Assembly: GCA_910574455.1 (NCBI GenBank)
Contig: CAJSYZ010000003.1
Coordinates: 4,525,250 to 4,589,249 of the forward strand
From: Trichaptum fuscoviolaceum
Lineage: Eukaryota; Basidiomycota; Agaricomycetes; Hymenochaetales; Trichaptaceae
Reading direction: 5' to 3'
Length of the DNA: 64,000 nucleotides
Shown here: positions 11,359-24,046 of the stretch, in pieces
Numbering within the stretch: the first letter of the stretch is position 1
Layout: each line of letters begins with the position of its first letter
The notes under the pieces: model-generated
What the model was told of the DNA's origin: nothing
Seen by the model: only the letters and a program-made list of their open reading frames with translations
The model's database searches: none
Made by a program: the position numbers and the translations under genes

Positions 11359-13155
11359 GCTCCCTCTGATTCGGGATCCTCTCAGCATCATCCTCCTCCG
11401 GCTCTGACATATTCTTCCGCAGAACATCTCGCAAAACTTTCCACGTAGCCTCGGATAGCGTATCGTCTAGCATTCCACGCCGTTTGAAGTCTGACCTCGA
11501 TGCAATAAGTTTGCTGAGTCGTTGGTTTGCTGTGATCATCTGGCCCAAGGGATCATTTCTGTTCGAGCGTCGCCACGTTTCTTTGACCGCATAAATATGT
11601 TTATTCTCTGTAATCGATGAACACAGCCCGCTCGGTGCAGCAAACAGAGGGATCAATGTTGGATAATGGACCATAGCATGCTGTCGTGGTAGTGAAAAGT
11701 TATCCCGGATGCCCTTAGCTATGAATATTTGCCAATAACGGTGAAAGTGATCCAAAGAGGCTTTGATTTGATCAAGAGTTGAGGCTGTAATCGTGTACCG
11801 ACGCACAAGGTAACAGAAGTCTAGAAATGCACTTAATGTGCGAATCATATCATTGTGTGCAATGCCCACGATAGCCGGAAGATACACCTAAGCAAATTGC
11901 ATCAAATATCAGCAAACCACTGCCTCGAACAAGATAAAAAGGTCACATACTTTCATAAGTGCCTTAGAATCATTGCCTGTCCATTGCTTGAAGCCTCGGC
12001 CTTCGGGGAATCTGCGAAGTCCAGGAAAAGGAGCAGCAACTCTGATTCTACGCGGATGTTAGCAATGGTATTTACATTAAACAACTTGCGAAAAAAATCA
12101 CCTTTTATCCACAATATCCAGCTCTGACGTGGTCAAGCTCTGACATATCCACTCGACAAGATGATCCTTGAACACGCCTTTGATGATTTGGTGCAGCAGG
12201 TCCGGAGATATGAGATCGCATATATCTGCGCGTGGAATGTCATTGGTGAAAGGCTACGGAGCAACGTATCAGTTGCAATATACGCATCCAATGAATAATT
12301 TGAAGCACGTACCACAATGTCCTGGTGGAATCCGTACTCTTTCCGAATTGTTGCTTTATTCATGTTGTTGGCGTCTACCTGTTCTATCAATCGTTCGTGC
12401 AGCTCTTTTGTTCGAGGAATTGATACAAAATTCCGGATTATCGAGGTCCTTGTGAGGCGCTGTGCATCTATAATGTCGAAAGTAAGTCATCACCACAGAG
12501 CTTGATTTCAGGAAAGCCTGAGGGCGGTAGTACTTACTTGCAGCACCATCCAGTACATATGGCGCAAAGGCTGACCTGTTCCGGATAATCGGCTATATAT
12601 GAGCCGAGTCCGAAAACCAACCTACGCAAGTGACCATCAGGGCACCGGAGAATGGTTTTCTGAGTGTTCATGATCATTGCGGATTTCAGCGAGATTAAGA
12701 TCCTCGATATAGACGAATGAAAGATCTGATGTCGAAAGTGCCGGAAGTCATCTGACTTTTCGTATTGCCGCTCAGCTGCAAAGCATCAGAAGTCAATTGA
12801 ATAGATCACTATTAACACATACTCTTTGGTATTGCCAGAAATGCTATGAGCTGGACTGTATTCAGTTTCTGGGACCGCCGGGCCTTGTTTGATACATTCC
12901 CAATCGAGAGATACAAAGGATAGTATTCATTATTGCCAGTTCCAACAGAAACCGTTGTCTTATTGCTCCCTAAAATGACCGGGACGAACATAGATCCATG
13001 GACTGCTTTATCTTCTGCGTAGATCTTGTTCTAAGTCAAGGATAATAAGTATCTGTGCGAGTTAATGAGTCATGACTTACAGCCTGTTCCCAAGCAAAAT
13101 TCCCGGACATGTAATTTCTGAAAACTCGTTCTTTGTCATTGATATTATTGGTGTC
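11359..13155 (-). pseudogene. Plavaka transposase, central segment
   Basis: Several exons on the minus strand. The right part encodes CPDGHLRRLVFGLGSYIADY and a nearby CAICAGWC. Next comes an exon at about 12440-12133 (RLTRTSIIRNFVSIPRTKEL, then YGFHQDIVVRASNYSLDAY). The left exon, 11887-11364, carries LSAFLDFCYLVRRYTI, LDHFHRYWQIFIAKGIRDNF, GLCSSITENKHIYAVKE and LGQMITANQRLSKL. These are in the order found in Plavaka transposases. Coding is interrupted on the left by the retrotransposon array and on the right by the solo LTR (duplication GTGTC at 13151-13155). Confidence 0.8.
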
Positions 13156-13730
13156 TGTCAGGAATCCGCCTCAGGTTATTTTATTTCTTTTATTTTCTTT
13201 TATTTTCTTTTACGATCACACTCCGAGTCGGATCCCCGACATGTCCGGTCCGAAACCGGACTTTCTTTAACTCCGATTCTCTTCCTTTTTGCGTAGATTA
13301 CTTGCCTGTATGTTTGCAGGCCGCTAGGACAAGCGCCCTGCAAGCAATTCTCTTTTCTTTCTTTCTTCCGCCACTCCGACTCGAACCTCCGCTCTACCGA
13401 TGCGGGACCCCGACTAGAGCGGGACCCCGAACTCCGACTTACGTCAGCGGTATAGGTCGGACCTAGTCGGATCAGGGTCCAGTGGCTTGGTACTGTATAG
13501 TTTTTGCCTTTGTTCATCAAAACCGCGGATCCCCCTGCGAAGCACTCCACTTTTGGCCTCTTGTAAAGTGCTTCTCAGGTGATGTGTTTATCTTTAGCTC
13601 TGATGTGTAGAATAGCTTAATTGACTTGTAAAGTGCTTCTCAGAGTGAGAACCACCGCTCATTGCGTCCGATCGTCGTCCGTGTCCGATTCAGGGTCTCG
13701 AAAGCGAAGGAACCACTCTAGGTCGTAACA
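13156..13730 (+). repeat. Solo LTR of the chromodomain Ty3/gypsy family
   Basis: 575 bp, starting TGTCAGGAATCC and ending AGGTCGTAACA, flanked by a perfect 5-bp duplication GTGTC (13151-13155 and 13731-13735). It differs from the LTRs of the full element by about half a dozen changes (for example ATCACACTCC for ATCATACTCC and a shorter T/C tract near the start), so it is probably older. The self-primer ACTTTTGGCCT is at 13549-13559. It lies inside the transposase coding sequence. Confidence 0.93.
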
Positions 13731-13945
13731 GTGTCCTCCTTTGTCTGAAATTCACGAAACGGGACAAAGTCAAATTCGCCTTCTAAAGCCGGGTTATCCA
13801 CCAAATTTCGGATTACTTCCAAAGGATCCCGATACCATACATCATATTCTTTCCTCTTCCATGACTCGATGTTCTCGTTTGTCGCTTTTTGGCCATTGTC
13901 GTTAGTGTAGAAGTTACTGAAGGATTTCCAAGATACATCACCGAC
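13731..13945 (-). pseudogene. Plavaka transposase, short segment between solo LTR and hAT-like element
   Basis: A minus-strand open frame carries GDVSWKSFSNFYTN, KEYDVWYRDPLEVIRNLV and FDFVPFREFQTKED. The GDV at its start joins in frame with TKVGD on the other side of the hAT-like element once one copy of the 8-bp duplication is removed. This block is a hallmark of Plavaka transposases. Confidence 0.8.
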
Positions 13946-15547
<1,602 letters not shown>

Positions 15548-16485
15548 ATCACCGACTTTTGTAGTGTCAATGATCTTGTACAAATTTTGTGCATCTCCAT
15601 CGAGCAGTGCACCAGCTGTATCCAGACTTGAGTCATCATTGGGATCTGTCGCGTCCAATTCGGGATATCTAATAGATTTTGCGTTCTCCGTGGACTGAAT
15701 TAGTTGATAAGCCTTCATAATTCCGAGAAGCTTTGTTATGTTGCCAGCAGACATTTGCTCTTCGCGATAGAGAAAATCTGCGAGCTCGAAATCTGCTCGG
15801 CACGAATAGGGAAACCAGTCATTTGACGCAGGTTCGTTCCGTGAAACGGGCGGTTCTTCCTTTTCTAAGAAGTTCCCTTCTTCATCGCATGGAGTGGCTG
15901 CACGATATTTGGTGTCAGAATGCTAAAGTAAACTGGGGACATCATACTTAGCGCGCACCATTTAAATATCTGTGATACACCTTTAAGTTATCATTGTTCT
16001 CTTCATAATCTCCAATGTCGGAGTCCAGATCAGCAGAAGATAGGTCTTGGTCTTCAAGTTCGTCATCTCCAGTGTCAGCATGGGACAGGCAATCAGGACC
16101 GTCTAAATCTTGAAGCAGCTCGTCTCGGCCTATGCTAAGCATCGAGATATCCTGTGTGAGTATAGAAATGTCGTAGTCGTAACTTGAAGAGTTGCAGCCA
16201 CTTTCATCTTTCATGATGGCCCTCCAAGTCTGTTGGAAGTTCAGGAGAGCCGGGAAGAGCTTGAGGTGTCGAAGGTCGTGCGGGTCGCTTGGGTGAGGAA
16301 TCCAAGTCGTAACCACAAGCAGCAGGTCTTGTTGCAAATGATGACGGGTGAGCTGAATATTCATGTCTTGTCCTTGCGGATTGATTCTTGAACCTCCTGC
16401 TGCAGAAGGAGAAGGTGCATCGAATAGTCGGGGGGAAGATATCTGTAAGATGAACGGGTTTGGGCCTTCGCCGAGTTACCGGCAT
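15548..16485 (-). pseudogene. Plavaka transposase, N-terminal segment
   Basis: The start is the ATG at 16485-16483 (MPVTRRRPKPVHLTD). A C2H2-like finger follows (CTFSFCSRRFKNQSARTRH), then acidic sequence in later exons (DLSSADLDSDIGDYEE). The last exon before the hAT-like element is at about 15754-15548 and includes MSAGNITKLLGIMKAYQLI and DAQNLYKIIDTTKVGD. Introns of ordinary length separate these exons. The gene is divergent from the plus-strand second gene, with about 480 bp between start codons. Confidence 0.75.
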
Positions 16486-16962
16486 TAGTTCCAGTAAATT
16501 GAACGCTGAATTTAAAGTTGAATGGCACGCTCAGCGGTGACGCCCGCGTAGTAACAACTTGAAGTTAGTAGTACTACTAGTAGTAGTACCGGTAGCCTGA
16601 GTAGCCACAGCCTCAGGCTGTCAGTGACTCAGTGGCACCGCCGCCAGCCTGCCAGTGAGCCTGCAAGTGCCAGTGAGTAGTACTAGTACCAGTAGCACTG
16701 TGATAGTACTAGTAATAGAGCTAGCCTGAGTATCCGAGTGTCCAAGTCCGAGTCTGAGTCAGGCTCATTCCGAGTCAGCCTAACTTGAAGGCTGCCAATC
16801 ACTGGCACTGCCAGTGCCAGCAAGTGCAAGTGGGCGTAAATTTTCCTTGAATAGGCGCCCTCATCTCCAACTTCAACTACAACTTGCACCTTTGCCAACT
16901 CGATTCACCATCGAAACTCATAGCACCTGTCAGCGTGCCTCGACTTGAAACACTGCACAAGA
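16486..16962. promoter_or_regulatory. Divergent promoter region of the Plavaka-type transposon, repeat-rich
   Basis: A 477-bp gap between the two divergent start codons. It contains many GTAGTAC/GTACTA units (16564-16590, 16676-16715) and many CACTG/CAGTG units (TCACTGGCACTGCCAGTGCC at about 16798). The repeats look like multiple binding sites shared by both promoters, but no factor can be named. Confidence 0.4.
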
Positions 16963-17966
16963 ATGTCAACTCGAAGACAAACGCGGGCTAAGAATAGCAA
17001 TCAGCACCCGGGAGCCATAGTCAATAAACTCAGAACACGTCGAACGAAAGAGGAGGTATTGAGGGAGAAAGAAGAGAAGGAGAGAAGGAGAGAAGAGCAG
17101 GCCTCAAAGCGTGGTGAGGCATTGAGGGAAAAGGAGGAGAAGGAAAAACAGAAGGAAGAACGGGCAGCTCTGCGCGAAGCTGCGGCTCAACAAGCCGCGG
17201 ATGCGAGAGAGAGAGAGAAAAACTTGATGCGGAACAGAAACGGGCAGCAAAAGAACAAGAGGCATCTGAGAAGGTACGCAAAAAGAGAGCTGCAGCAGAG
17301 CAACAGGAAACAGCAATACTGGAGACGATGGAGCTTGAGAAGAATTTGTCGAAGGCTCTTGACATTCGCACCCAGATGGGCTCAACTGCACCTAAGCTGG
17401 CTGGCACTGACAAACGAGGGCTAAAAAAACCGAAAGACACTCCTGAAGCTAGTGAGTCCTTATCTTCAAGACAGCGACAGTCGAGTTACCAGATATTGGC
17501 ATTGCAGGTTCAACGAACGAGGAAAAAGACAGCTTTTGTGAAGCTGAAGGCAATGCAAACTTTTATGTTCGTAAGTTGCATTACCTTTACGACTTTAGGT
17601 TTTGAAAGATGAACATATTGACTCACGTTATGATGCAGCCAATTCCGATGGACCAGATAGAGAGCGCGCAAAAAAGGCGAGGAAAAAGGACACCAGAGGT
17701 GCACTTCCTTTCCGTACTTGTGTGCAGGGCGCAAAGGCTTCAAGTCGTATCATAGGAGGCACTGGCTATCATAGTACGCTTGCAGGACAGGACAGCAGTC
17801 TTTCTGGTGAGGATACAGACATGATAGACTCGCCCAATACGTCGAAACGGAACGATAAGACAAAGCGACCTGTCAGGGCACTTCGCAACACAGATGGATC
17901 CACTTTCTTCGGCGGAGAGGGCAGAAATCCTGAGATCGCAAGGAAGATAGTAGAAGATATTGACTT

Positions 17967-18358
17967 GTGAGTTTGAAGTCGTACTACTCAACCGTTCGCA
18001 TCATAGTACAAAAGATGAGTTTCAAATTCAAACAAATTCAAGTTGATAGTAAGTGTGAAGCTTGATTTAAACTCAGCTACTTGAAGCTTATCATTGTAGT
18101 ACTACTTACTACTACTACTAGTAGTACTAGTACTGATAGCTTGAATGCGCCCGCCACTGCCAGTGGCAGTTTGAGCGTGCCACGCGTGCGCCAGTGACAC
18201 TGCCAGTGGCAGCGACCGTGGCGGCCCGGCGGGTCACCGCCGTGCCACACTTCTTCAAGATCATCATGAACCCGAACGTTGCAGCTTCTTCACTTATAAT
18301 GCTCACATCCTTATCTTTGTTTCAAGTTGTGAGCCTGGCTGACACAAGGAAAATTTAG
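17967..18358 (+). other. Unusually long intron with GTACTA and CAGTGGCA repeats
   Basis: The donor is GTGAGT at 17967 and the acceptor ATTTAG ends at 18358, joining EDIDL to LPASVQEDAN in frame. At 392 bp it is several times longer than the other introns. It carries the same GTAGTAC and CACTGCCAGTGGCAG motifs as the divergent promoter region, which suggests an inserted or shared repeat. Confidence 0.5.
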
Positions 18359-20022
18359 GCTCCCCGCCTCAGTGCAAGAGGATGCAAACTTTAGTCCTTG
18401 GGAGGATGAAGGAGAGACAGTAACCCTCACGAGTTTTCAAGGTGTAAAGAATAGCTTTGCGAGCGAGCGACAGACGGCACATCTTGTTGACTCCGACACT
18501 GATAATGTGAGTTGGTTAAAGCATTCATTAGACTGGCAGATGAAATCTTAATATTTTGATTGTGCGTTTAATTAGGACGCGAGGAGACTTACAATACCGC
18601 CCCAAGCCAATGTGAGTGCCGCTTAAAGTTCAAAGAAATCGTTCGATTCACAGAGACTATGCATCGGTGGAGTCCCATGCACAACGATGGCTAATTAACA
18701 ATGTTTCTGTATTGTATCAGGATGGAGCCAGCAATAAATCGAAGAAAAGGAAGCTATCCCGCGACACTCTCTCCGACTTGCAGGCTCCTACAACGTTGGT
18801 AAGTGGCATCATAATGTCTTGCTTCGTTCGCGCTACTTATCCTTCCTTCTTTGTGCTCTGGAGAAGAAGAATATCAGGAGACAATCGGCCGTTCAGGTGA
18901 GTGTTTCACATCAAAGCATGGATCTGGTGCCGGACTTTCTTGTGTCCTTCGGCGTCGACATATCTTTACTTCATTACTTACCAAACCGTACTCTGAATAG
19001 GGCGCGAAAATGCAGAGAATCGCCAACTCCCAGCTTGATGTAACGGTAAGTTTATTCTGCTTTTACCCCCTCACTACTCACCTGTCATCTCGTCAGGAGG
19101 GTATTACTGTCGATGGACATAGAGAGCAATCGCCGGCGTTGTATCTGCAGATGCAGGTATGTGTAGGCATCGACACTCAATAGGACAACTTTCTGCACCC
19201 CTTTCTTTGGCAAGGATCTGGTTGTCTACTAAGCTTTGCTTATTGTAGGACAGCATGATCGCGAATAATAAGAAGAGGAAGTCACCGCCGGACTCTAACT
19301 CGCATGCCGTGGTAATTCTTGCATTTCCACCCAATATTCAGATCACTTCCTTACTATCTAAAACAGACTAGCATGAACGTGTATATGAAGAAGCCGTCAT
19401 CACAGGCTGCCTCGACAGTTAGTGTTAATCCTTCTAATCTCCATTTCATATCATTTCTGATTAAGCAACAAGGATTTGAACCTCACTACTAGTAACAAGA
19501 GTAAACTGCAAGACAGTCATTCTCAGGCTGATATACTGGTATTCAATTCTCTTCGAGCTTTTCTTGGTAACAATTCCTCTAATTGCTACAGATGAAATCT
19601 TCTACTTCTATTCGCAATTTGAAGAGGTCTCTGGCGGCTCATGCGCAACATATTGCAAGTGTGAGCTAATTGCTGCAATTGATTCGGTGTACTAATTCAA
19701 GGCTCCTTTAACAGGCAAGTGGTTGTGAGGTGTCGCTAACACCACGAGCACAATCACCTGCGATGACGACAGTATCCATCAGTCCTGAACCCGAAGTGCT
19801 CGCAACCAAGGCTCATCTTGGTCATCGCAAAGTCTCTCGGACTACTAGCTCTGTGCGTTAATCAAATCATGTCTATGATATACATCCACTAACTTGCAGA
19901 AATGCAGACATCTGTAGGGCTTGAGGACAAGGATAGAAATAGTATCGGAAGGGAGGGATCCCGCGCTCCCGGCAAAAAAAGGGCAACGAATCAGTGTCTC
20001 CCTCCCGGAACTCAGGCAGGCT

Positions 20023-21598
20023 TAGGGCATGACACGGGTGCACCTGCAGGTGTACCCGGATCCGTGAAGCGCAGGTACCTGCGCAAAAAAACTGATACCT
20101 GGATCCGACCCGGAACCGTGGGAAACGGATCCGGGTCTACCTGGACCCGTTACCTGCAGGTATTGCAGGTACCTGGTGCAACCCGCAGGTATTTAACAGT
20201 AAGTAGTGTAGTAATAAGATATAAATATAAATGACAGCATACCTTGTATCCCGGAGATGGGAGTGTAGCAGGAGTGGGGATGGGCGTGGGTGCGCCATCG
20301 TTCGATACCTGCTCGGAGAGTGAGATCTGGCTGGGCTTGAAGAGAGCGAGGAGGCAGCGGAGCTGGACGACGGCTGTGAGTGCCGAGGGTTTGCGACGGT
20401 GGAAGTTGGCGACAATGTGTACCGCTTGTGGGGCGGCTTCATGAGTACAGGTGGCGGCGGGTATTGCGGATGCTGGACGAGCGGTATCAACGAGATTAGT
20501 GTGAAGAAGGTAAGTAAAAAGCAAAAAAAGACATACCAGAAGACCAGTTGAACCTCTGCAGTACGAGATTCTAGCTTTATCTTCGCCGCGATCCCATTCT
20601 CACTTGCGGTAGTCCGCGCAAATGGAAGACAAGCGCGCAGTTGGCGAGGAGGCGGCCAATGGGCGCAGCGGGGCCGTCATCGTGGTAGGCGGCTTCGAGT
20701 CTTTCGAGTATAATTTCCATAGTGTGCTTCGAATGATGTGACTGTCTTGCACATGCGCGCTGTGTCAACGGCACCCTCCGTCTGTTACACAGGCACACCG
20801 CGGCCATAGAGCAAGATGTCGAGCTCATAGAGGTTGGGACATACGATGACTGCGCGAGCGAAGGAGTGGTGGGGAATCTGACCAGGATGGTTGCACTCGA
20901 GTATGATGCGCAGTCGTGCAACGGCATCACTGAGCTCGCGGCCACGCTTTATCTTGTGGGCGACTGCGAAAGACTTGCAGGCAGTTTCTCAGCGCAGAGG
21001 GTGCGAAGTCGCAGACGAGCGCGCAAGTTGGCGAGGAGGCGGTCATCGGGCTCGAGGTCGTTGTTGGCAGGGCCTAGGGGATCAAGTATAATAGGGGGTT
21101 ACGACGGTGGAAGTTGGCTGACGATGCGTACCGCTTGTGGCACGGCTTCATGAGTGCAGATGATGGTGGGTGTTGCGGTTGCCGGACGGGCAGCAGCATG
21201 TCGAGGGCGACAAGCGGCTGCGGTCTCGCGGTCTCGCGAAGAGAGCGCGGCGGGCGGGAGGGCGCTGACAAGCGCGCAGTTGGTGAGGAGGCGGTCATAG
21301 CGCACGTTGTCGTCGTAGTAGGCGGCTTCGAGGAGGGCGAAGAGGACGGCACATGTCGAGTAGAATGTAGAAAAGTAATGGTACATCGTTGCGTTCGTCG
21401 CACTCAAGGTGAGTGCACGTGATTTACCGGGTACTTGCAGGTACCCGGTCAGGTACCTGGGCCCAAAAAATCCAAACCTGGATCCGCAGGTAAGCGTGGG
21501 AACCAGGTACCTGCGCACAGGTGCACCTGGAACCGCAGGTATTTGAGTGCAGGTACCTGCAGGTACCCACGGGTGACCTGCACCCGTGTCATGCTCTA
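20023..21598. mobile_element. Non-autonomous hAT-like element, copy 2
   Basis: 1576 bp flanked by an 8-bp duplication GGCAGGCT (20015-20022 and 21599-21606). The left end is TTAGGGCATGACACGGGT if the T of the duplication is counted, and the right end is ACCCGTGTCATGCTCTA. The left ~500 bp are almost identical to copy 1 and lie in the same orientation. The middle diverges and the right end matches again. The same palindrome clusters are present. It lies in an exon of the second transposon gene. Confidence 0.9.
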
Positions 21599-22922
21599 GG
21601 CAGGCTGGACTCACATTCTTCTGCCTTCGCTGTATCGCGCAGTTGGAAAGTCCACAACTCCATGGCAAAACCCGGACAATAAGTCCATCGGAGCCTTGTG
21701 GGGGAAGGTGTTTGATTCTGTCGAACTTAGTTACGACACGCAATTGGCCGACATCTGTTCTTTAGTTGAGTCATCCCTTATTGTCTTTCATCGGCCATTT
21801 TGAATCAAGTATGATCTGCCCTGTAGGCAGCCCAGAGATGCTCTGATAGTTGGCGCAAGAAATTGTTCGAGAAAGCCGAACAATCAATTTCGAGTTTCGT
21901 CGGCAACAAGCGTTCTAAGTCGGTGGAGACCGAAGAAATTGTGAAGATGTTGCAGACGATGGTCGACAAGAAGAAAGCTGAACCATTCCTCTGGGAAAGC
22001 TGGCATAGTATGGATAAGGTATGTAAAAAATTGCCCCATGTCACCCTTCGTATCCCTGCATTGACTCTGAAAGTACAGAAGCAAGGGTTGTTCTGCTCTG
22101 ATCTTGTAATCTCAGTGTTGTCCGTACACCTAGTCTTGGCCCTGGGTCGGCATAAAGTACTGGATAAAAACACAATAGGAAAGCCTATCGGTGCCCTCGC
22201 TCTTGCGGCAACCGCGGTATCTATCTACTTCAGTTTCTTATAGTGGCTTTATTCGCTGAATTTCTCATGAACAGGTCAAGGTTGCAATCGACAAGCAAGT
22301 GGCCCGGTTGCAAAAGATCAAAGAAGAGTTTGGTGGCGCTGAGTGGTACTTCACCAGTGCTCTGTGGCAGCCTCATACGGACGACTATGTTAACTTATTG
22401 TCGAATTCCTCGTTTTTTACTGAATCAAACTGGGAGAAGGTCCGATCCCGCCTAGCAGCTTACAATTCCATTGAAGATTTTAGTGCGGGAAAGAACACCG
22501 AACTTGTTGGATCGGGTGTCACTGGCAGGGATTTCTCCCTGTATCTTGACGTTGGAGACGCGGATGCGAGCGGCGAGTATACATATGGCGAGGGCGCTAC
22601 TAGAAGTAGTAAGTGCAAGGAGGATAAGGATAATGACGGCGAAGAAGTCGAGGATTTCAAGGATAGGGAAGACGATATGGAGGACGAGAGTGTGCTTGGC
22701 GAGGGAGACGAGGTCGAGGACAAGGATCAGGAGGAGGACAAGGATCAGGATCAGGATGAGAACAAGGATGCGGACGAGAATTTCAGCGTGGGTTATGGAC
22801 GCAGTGGAGGTTTTGAGGGCGAGGAGAATGACGCAGGCAGAGAGGACTGGGAAGGTGAGGGCGATCGCGAGGAGGACGAGGGTTCATTATGGGATTCGGC
22901 TACGGACGGCGCAGACTTTTAA

Positions 22923-23401
22923 GAGCAGGTCGATCTCTGGTGAGCTTCGGCTTTGACCCATCACCCCGCCACTGTATTCAAGCTCTTACTACCATCAACT
23001 TGCAGTGGCATTCATTCTCTGAATATGCCGAGGAACAGCCTGCCAGCGAGGCAGAAGTGGCAAAATACAATCTGGTTCAGGATGCCGTGGTGTAGCTACT
23101 GAGGGACCGTGACACTGATGCACTGATTTCTACTTATTGTCTTAAATTACTTGTGGAAATGAAGTAATTCTGGAACCTCTTACGCACTTACACGCTTGAG
23201 TACTGCAAACCGACAGACAAAAAAGTCTGCTTATATGATTAAATGATGAATTACTTATGGAATGAACTACTTGAACCCCTTACAAACTTATACACTTGAG
23301 CACTGCAATTCGAATGCCAGAAAAAAACTTCTGATATGCTTGAATGCTGAAGACTGAATGCCTGAAGCACTGATTTAAGTCGACGGCACTGATTTCAGCA
23401 G
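22923..23401. other. Gap between the second transposon gene and the LTR retrotransposon
   Basis: AT-rich sequence with no gene I can support. It has repeated phrases such as GCACTGATTTC, and ACTTGAACCCCTTACAAACTTA echoes an earlier GGAACCTCTTACGCACTTA. The right terminal repeat of the Plavaka-type element may lie here or just after 29751, but I could not identify it because the left end is outside the window. Confidence 0.4.
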
Positions 23402-23406
23402 GCCCC

Positions 23407-23982
23407 TGTCAGGAATCCGCCTCAGGTTATTTTATTTCTTTTATTTTTCCTTTATTTTCTTTTACGATCATACTCCGAGTCGGATCCCCGACATGTCCGG
23501 TCCGAAACCGGACTTTCTTTGACTCCGATTCTCTTCCTTTTTGCGTAGGTTACTTGCCTGTATGTTTGCAGGCCGCTAGGACAAGCGCCCTGCAAGCAAT
23601 TCTCTTTTCTTTCTTTCTTCCGCCACTCCGACTCGAACCTCCGCTCTACCGATGCGGGACCCCGACTAGAGCGGGACCCCGAACTCCGACTTACGTCAGC
23701 GGTATAGGTCGGACCTAGTCGGATCAGGGTCCAGTGGCTTGGTACTGTATAGTTTTTGCCTTTGTTCATCAAAACCGCGGATCCCCCTGCGAAGCACTCC
23801 ACTTTTGGCCTCTTGTAAAGTGCTTCTCAGGTGATGTGTTTATCTTTAGCTCTGATGTGTAGAATAGCTTAATTGACTTGTAAAGTGCTTCTCAGAGTGA
23901 GAACCACCGCTCATTGCGTCTGATCGTCGTCCGTGTCCGATTCAGGGTCTCGAAAGCGAAGGAACCACTCTAGGTCGTAACA
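23407..23982 (+). repeat. 5' LTR of the chromodomain element
   Basis: Starts TGTCAGGAATCC and ends AGGTCGTAACA. The putative primer ACTTTTGGCCT lies at 23801-23811, inside the loop formed by GAAGCACT (23791-23798) and AGTGCTTC (23819-23826). A second CTTGTAAAGTGCTTCTCAG copy follows at about 23877. Confidence 0.93.
23801..23811 (+). promoter_or_regulatory. Putative self-primer in the 5' LTR (predicted RNA 5' end)
   Basis: ACTTTTGGCCT is a perfect reverse complement of the primer-binding site AGGCCAAAAGT at 23985-23995. If the element uses Tf1-type self-priming, transcription starts at or very near 23801, giving U3 of about 394 bp and R-U5 of about 182 bp. Confidence 0.6.
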
Positions 23983-23984
23983 TT

Positions 23985-23995
23985 AGGCCAAAAGT
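23985..23995 (+). other. Primer-binding site of the chromodomain element
   Basis: AGGCCAAAAGT follows the 5' LTR after a 2-nt spacer TT. There is no TGG start as in tRNA-primed elements, but a perfect 11-nt complement occurs in the element's own LTR. Confidence 0.7.
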
Positions 23996-24046
23996 TTGTT
24001 CTTTCGACGCCCTGCGATTGCACCGACCGATTTTTGATCCCTCTGA

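Larger units (their letters stand above)
16963..22922 (+). pseudogene. Second gene of the Plavaka-type transposon (coiled-coil, acidic tail), interrupted
   Basis: The start is MSTRRQTRAKNSN at 16963, followed by a highly charged coiled-coil stretch (EKEEKERRREEQ). Translation shifts frame across a (GA)n plus A5 run near 17207-17225. The downstream frame continues the same coiled-coil style (AAKEQEASEKVRKK, MELEKNLSKAL). Many short exons follow, two with nuclear-localisation-like NKSKKRKL and NNKKRKSPP. One exon is cut by hAT-like copy 2; removing it with one duplication joins LPPGTQAG to WTHILLPSLYRAVGKS. The last exons contain DKNTIGKPIGALALAATA and FGGAEWYFTSALWQP and end in a long acidic tail. 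The gene resembles second-ORF proteins linked to such transposons. I cannot assign a function. Confidence 0.6.

Noticed and set aside
23983..23995. Primer-binding site as a tRNA-complementary site
   Set aside because: It does not begin with TGG after the LTR, and a perfect complement exists within the element's own LTR in both families. tRNA priming is not excluded but is less likely.
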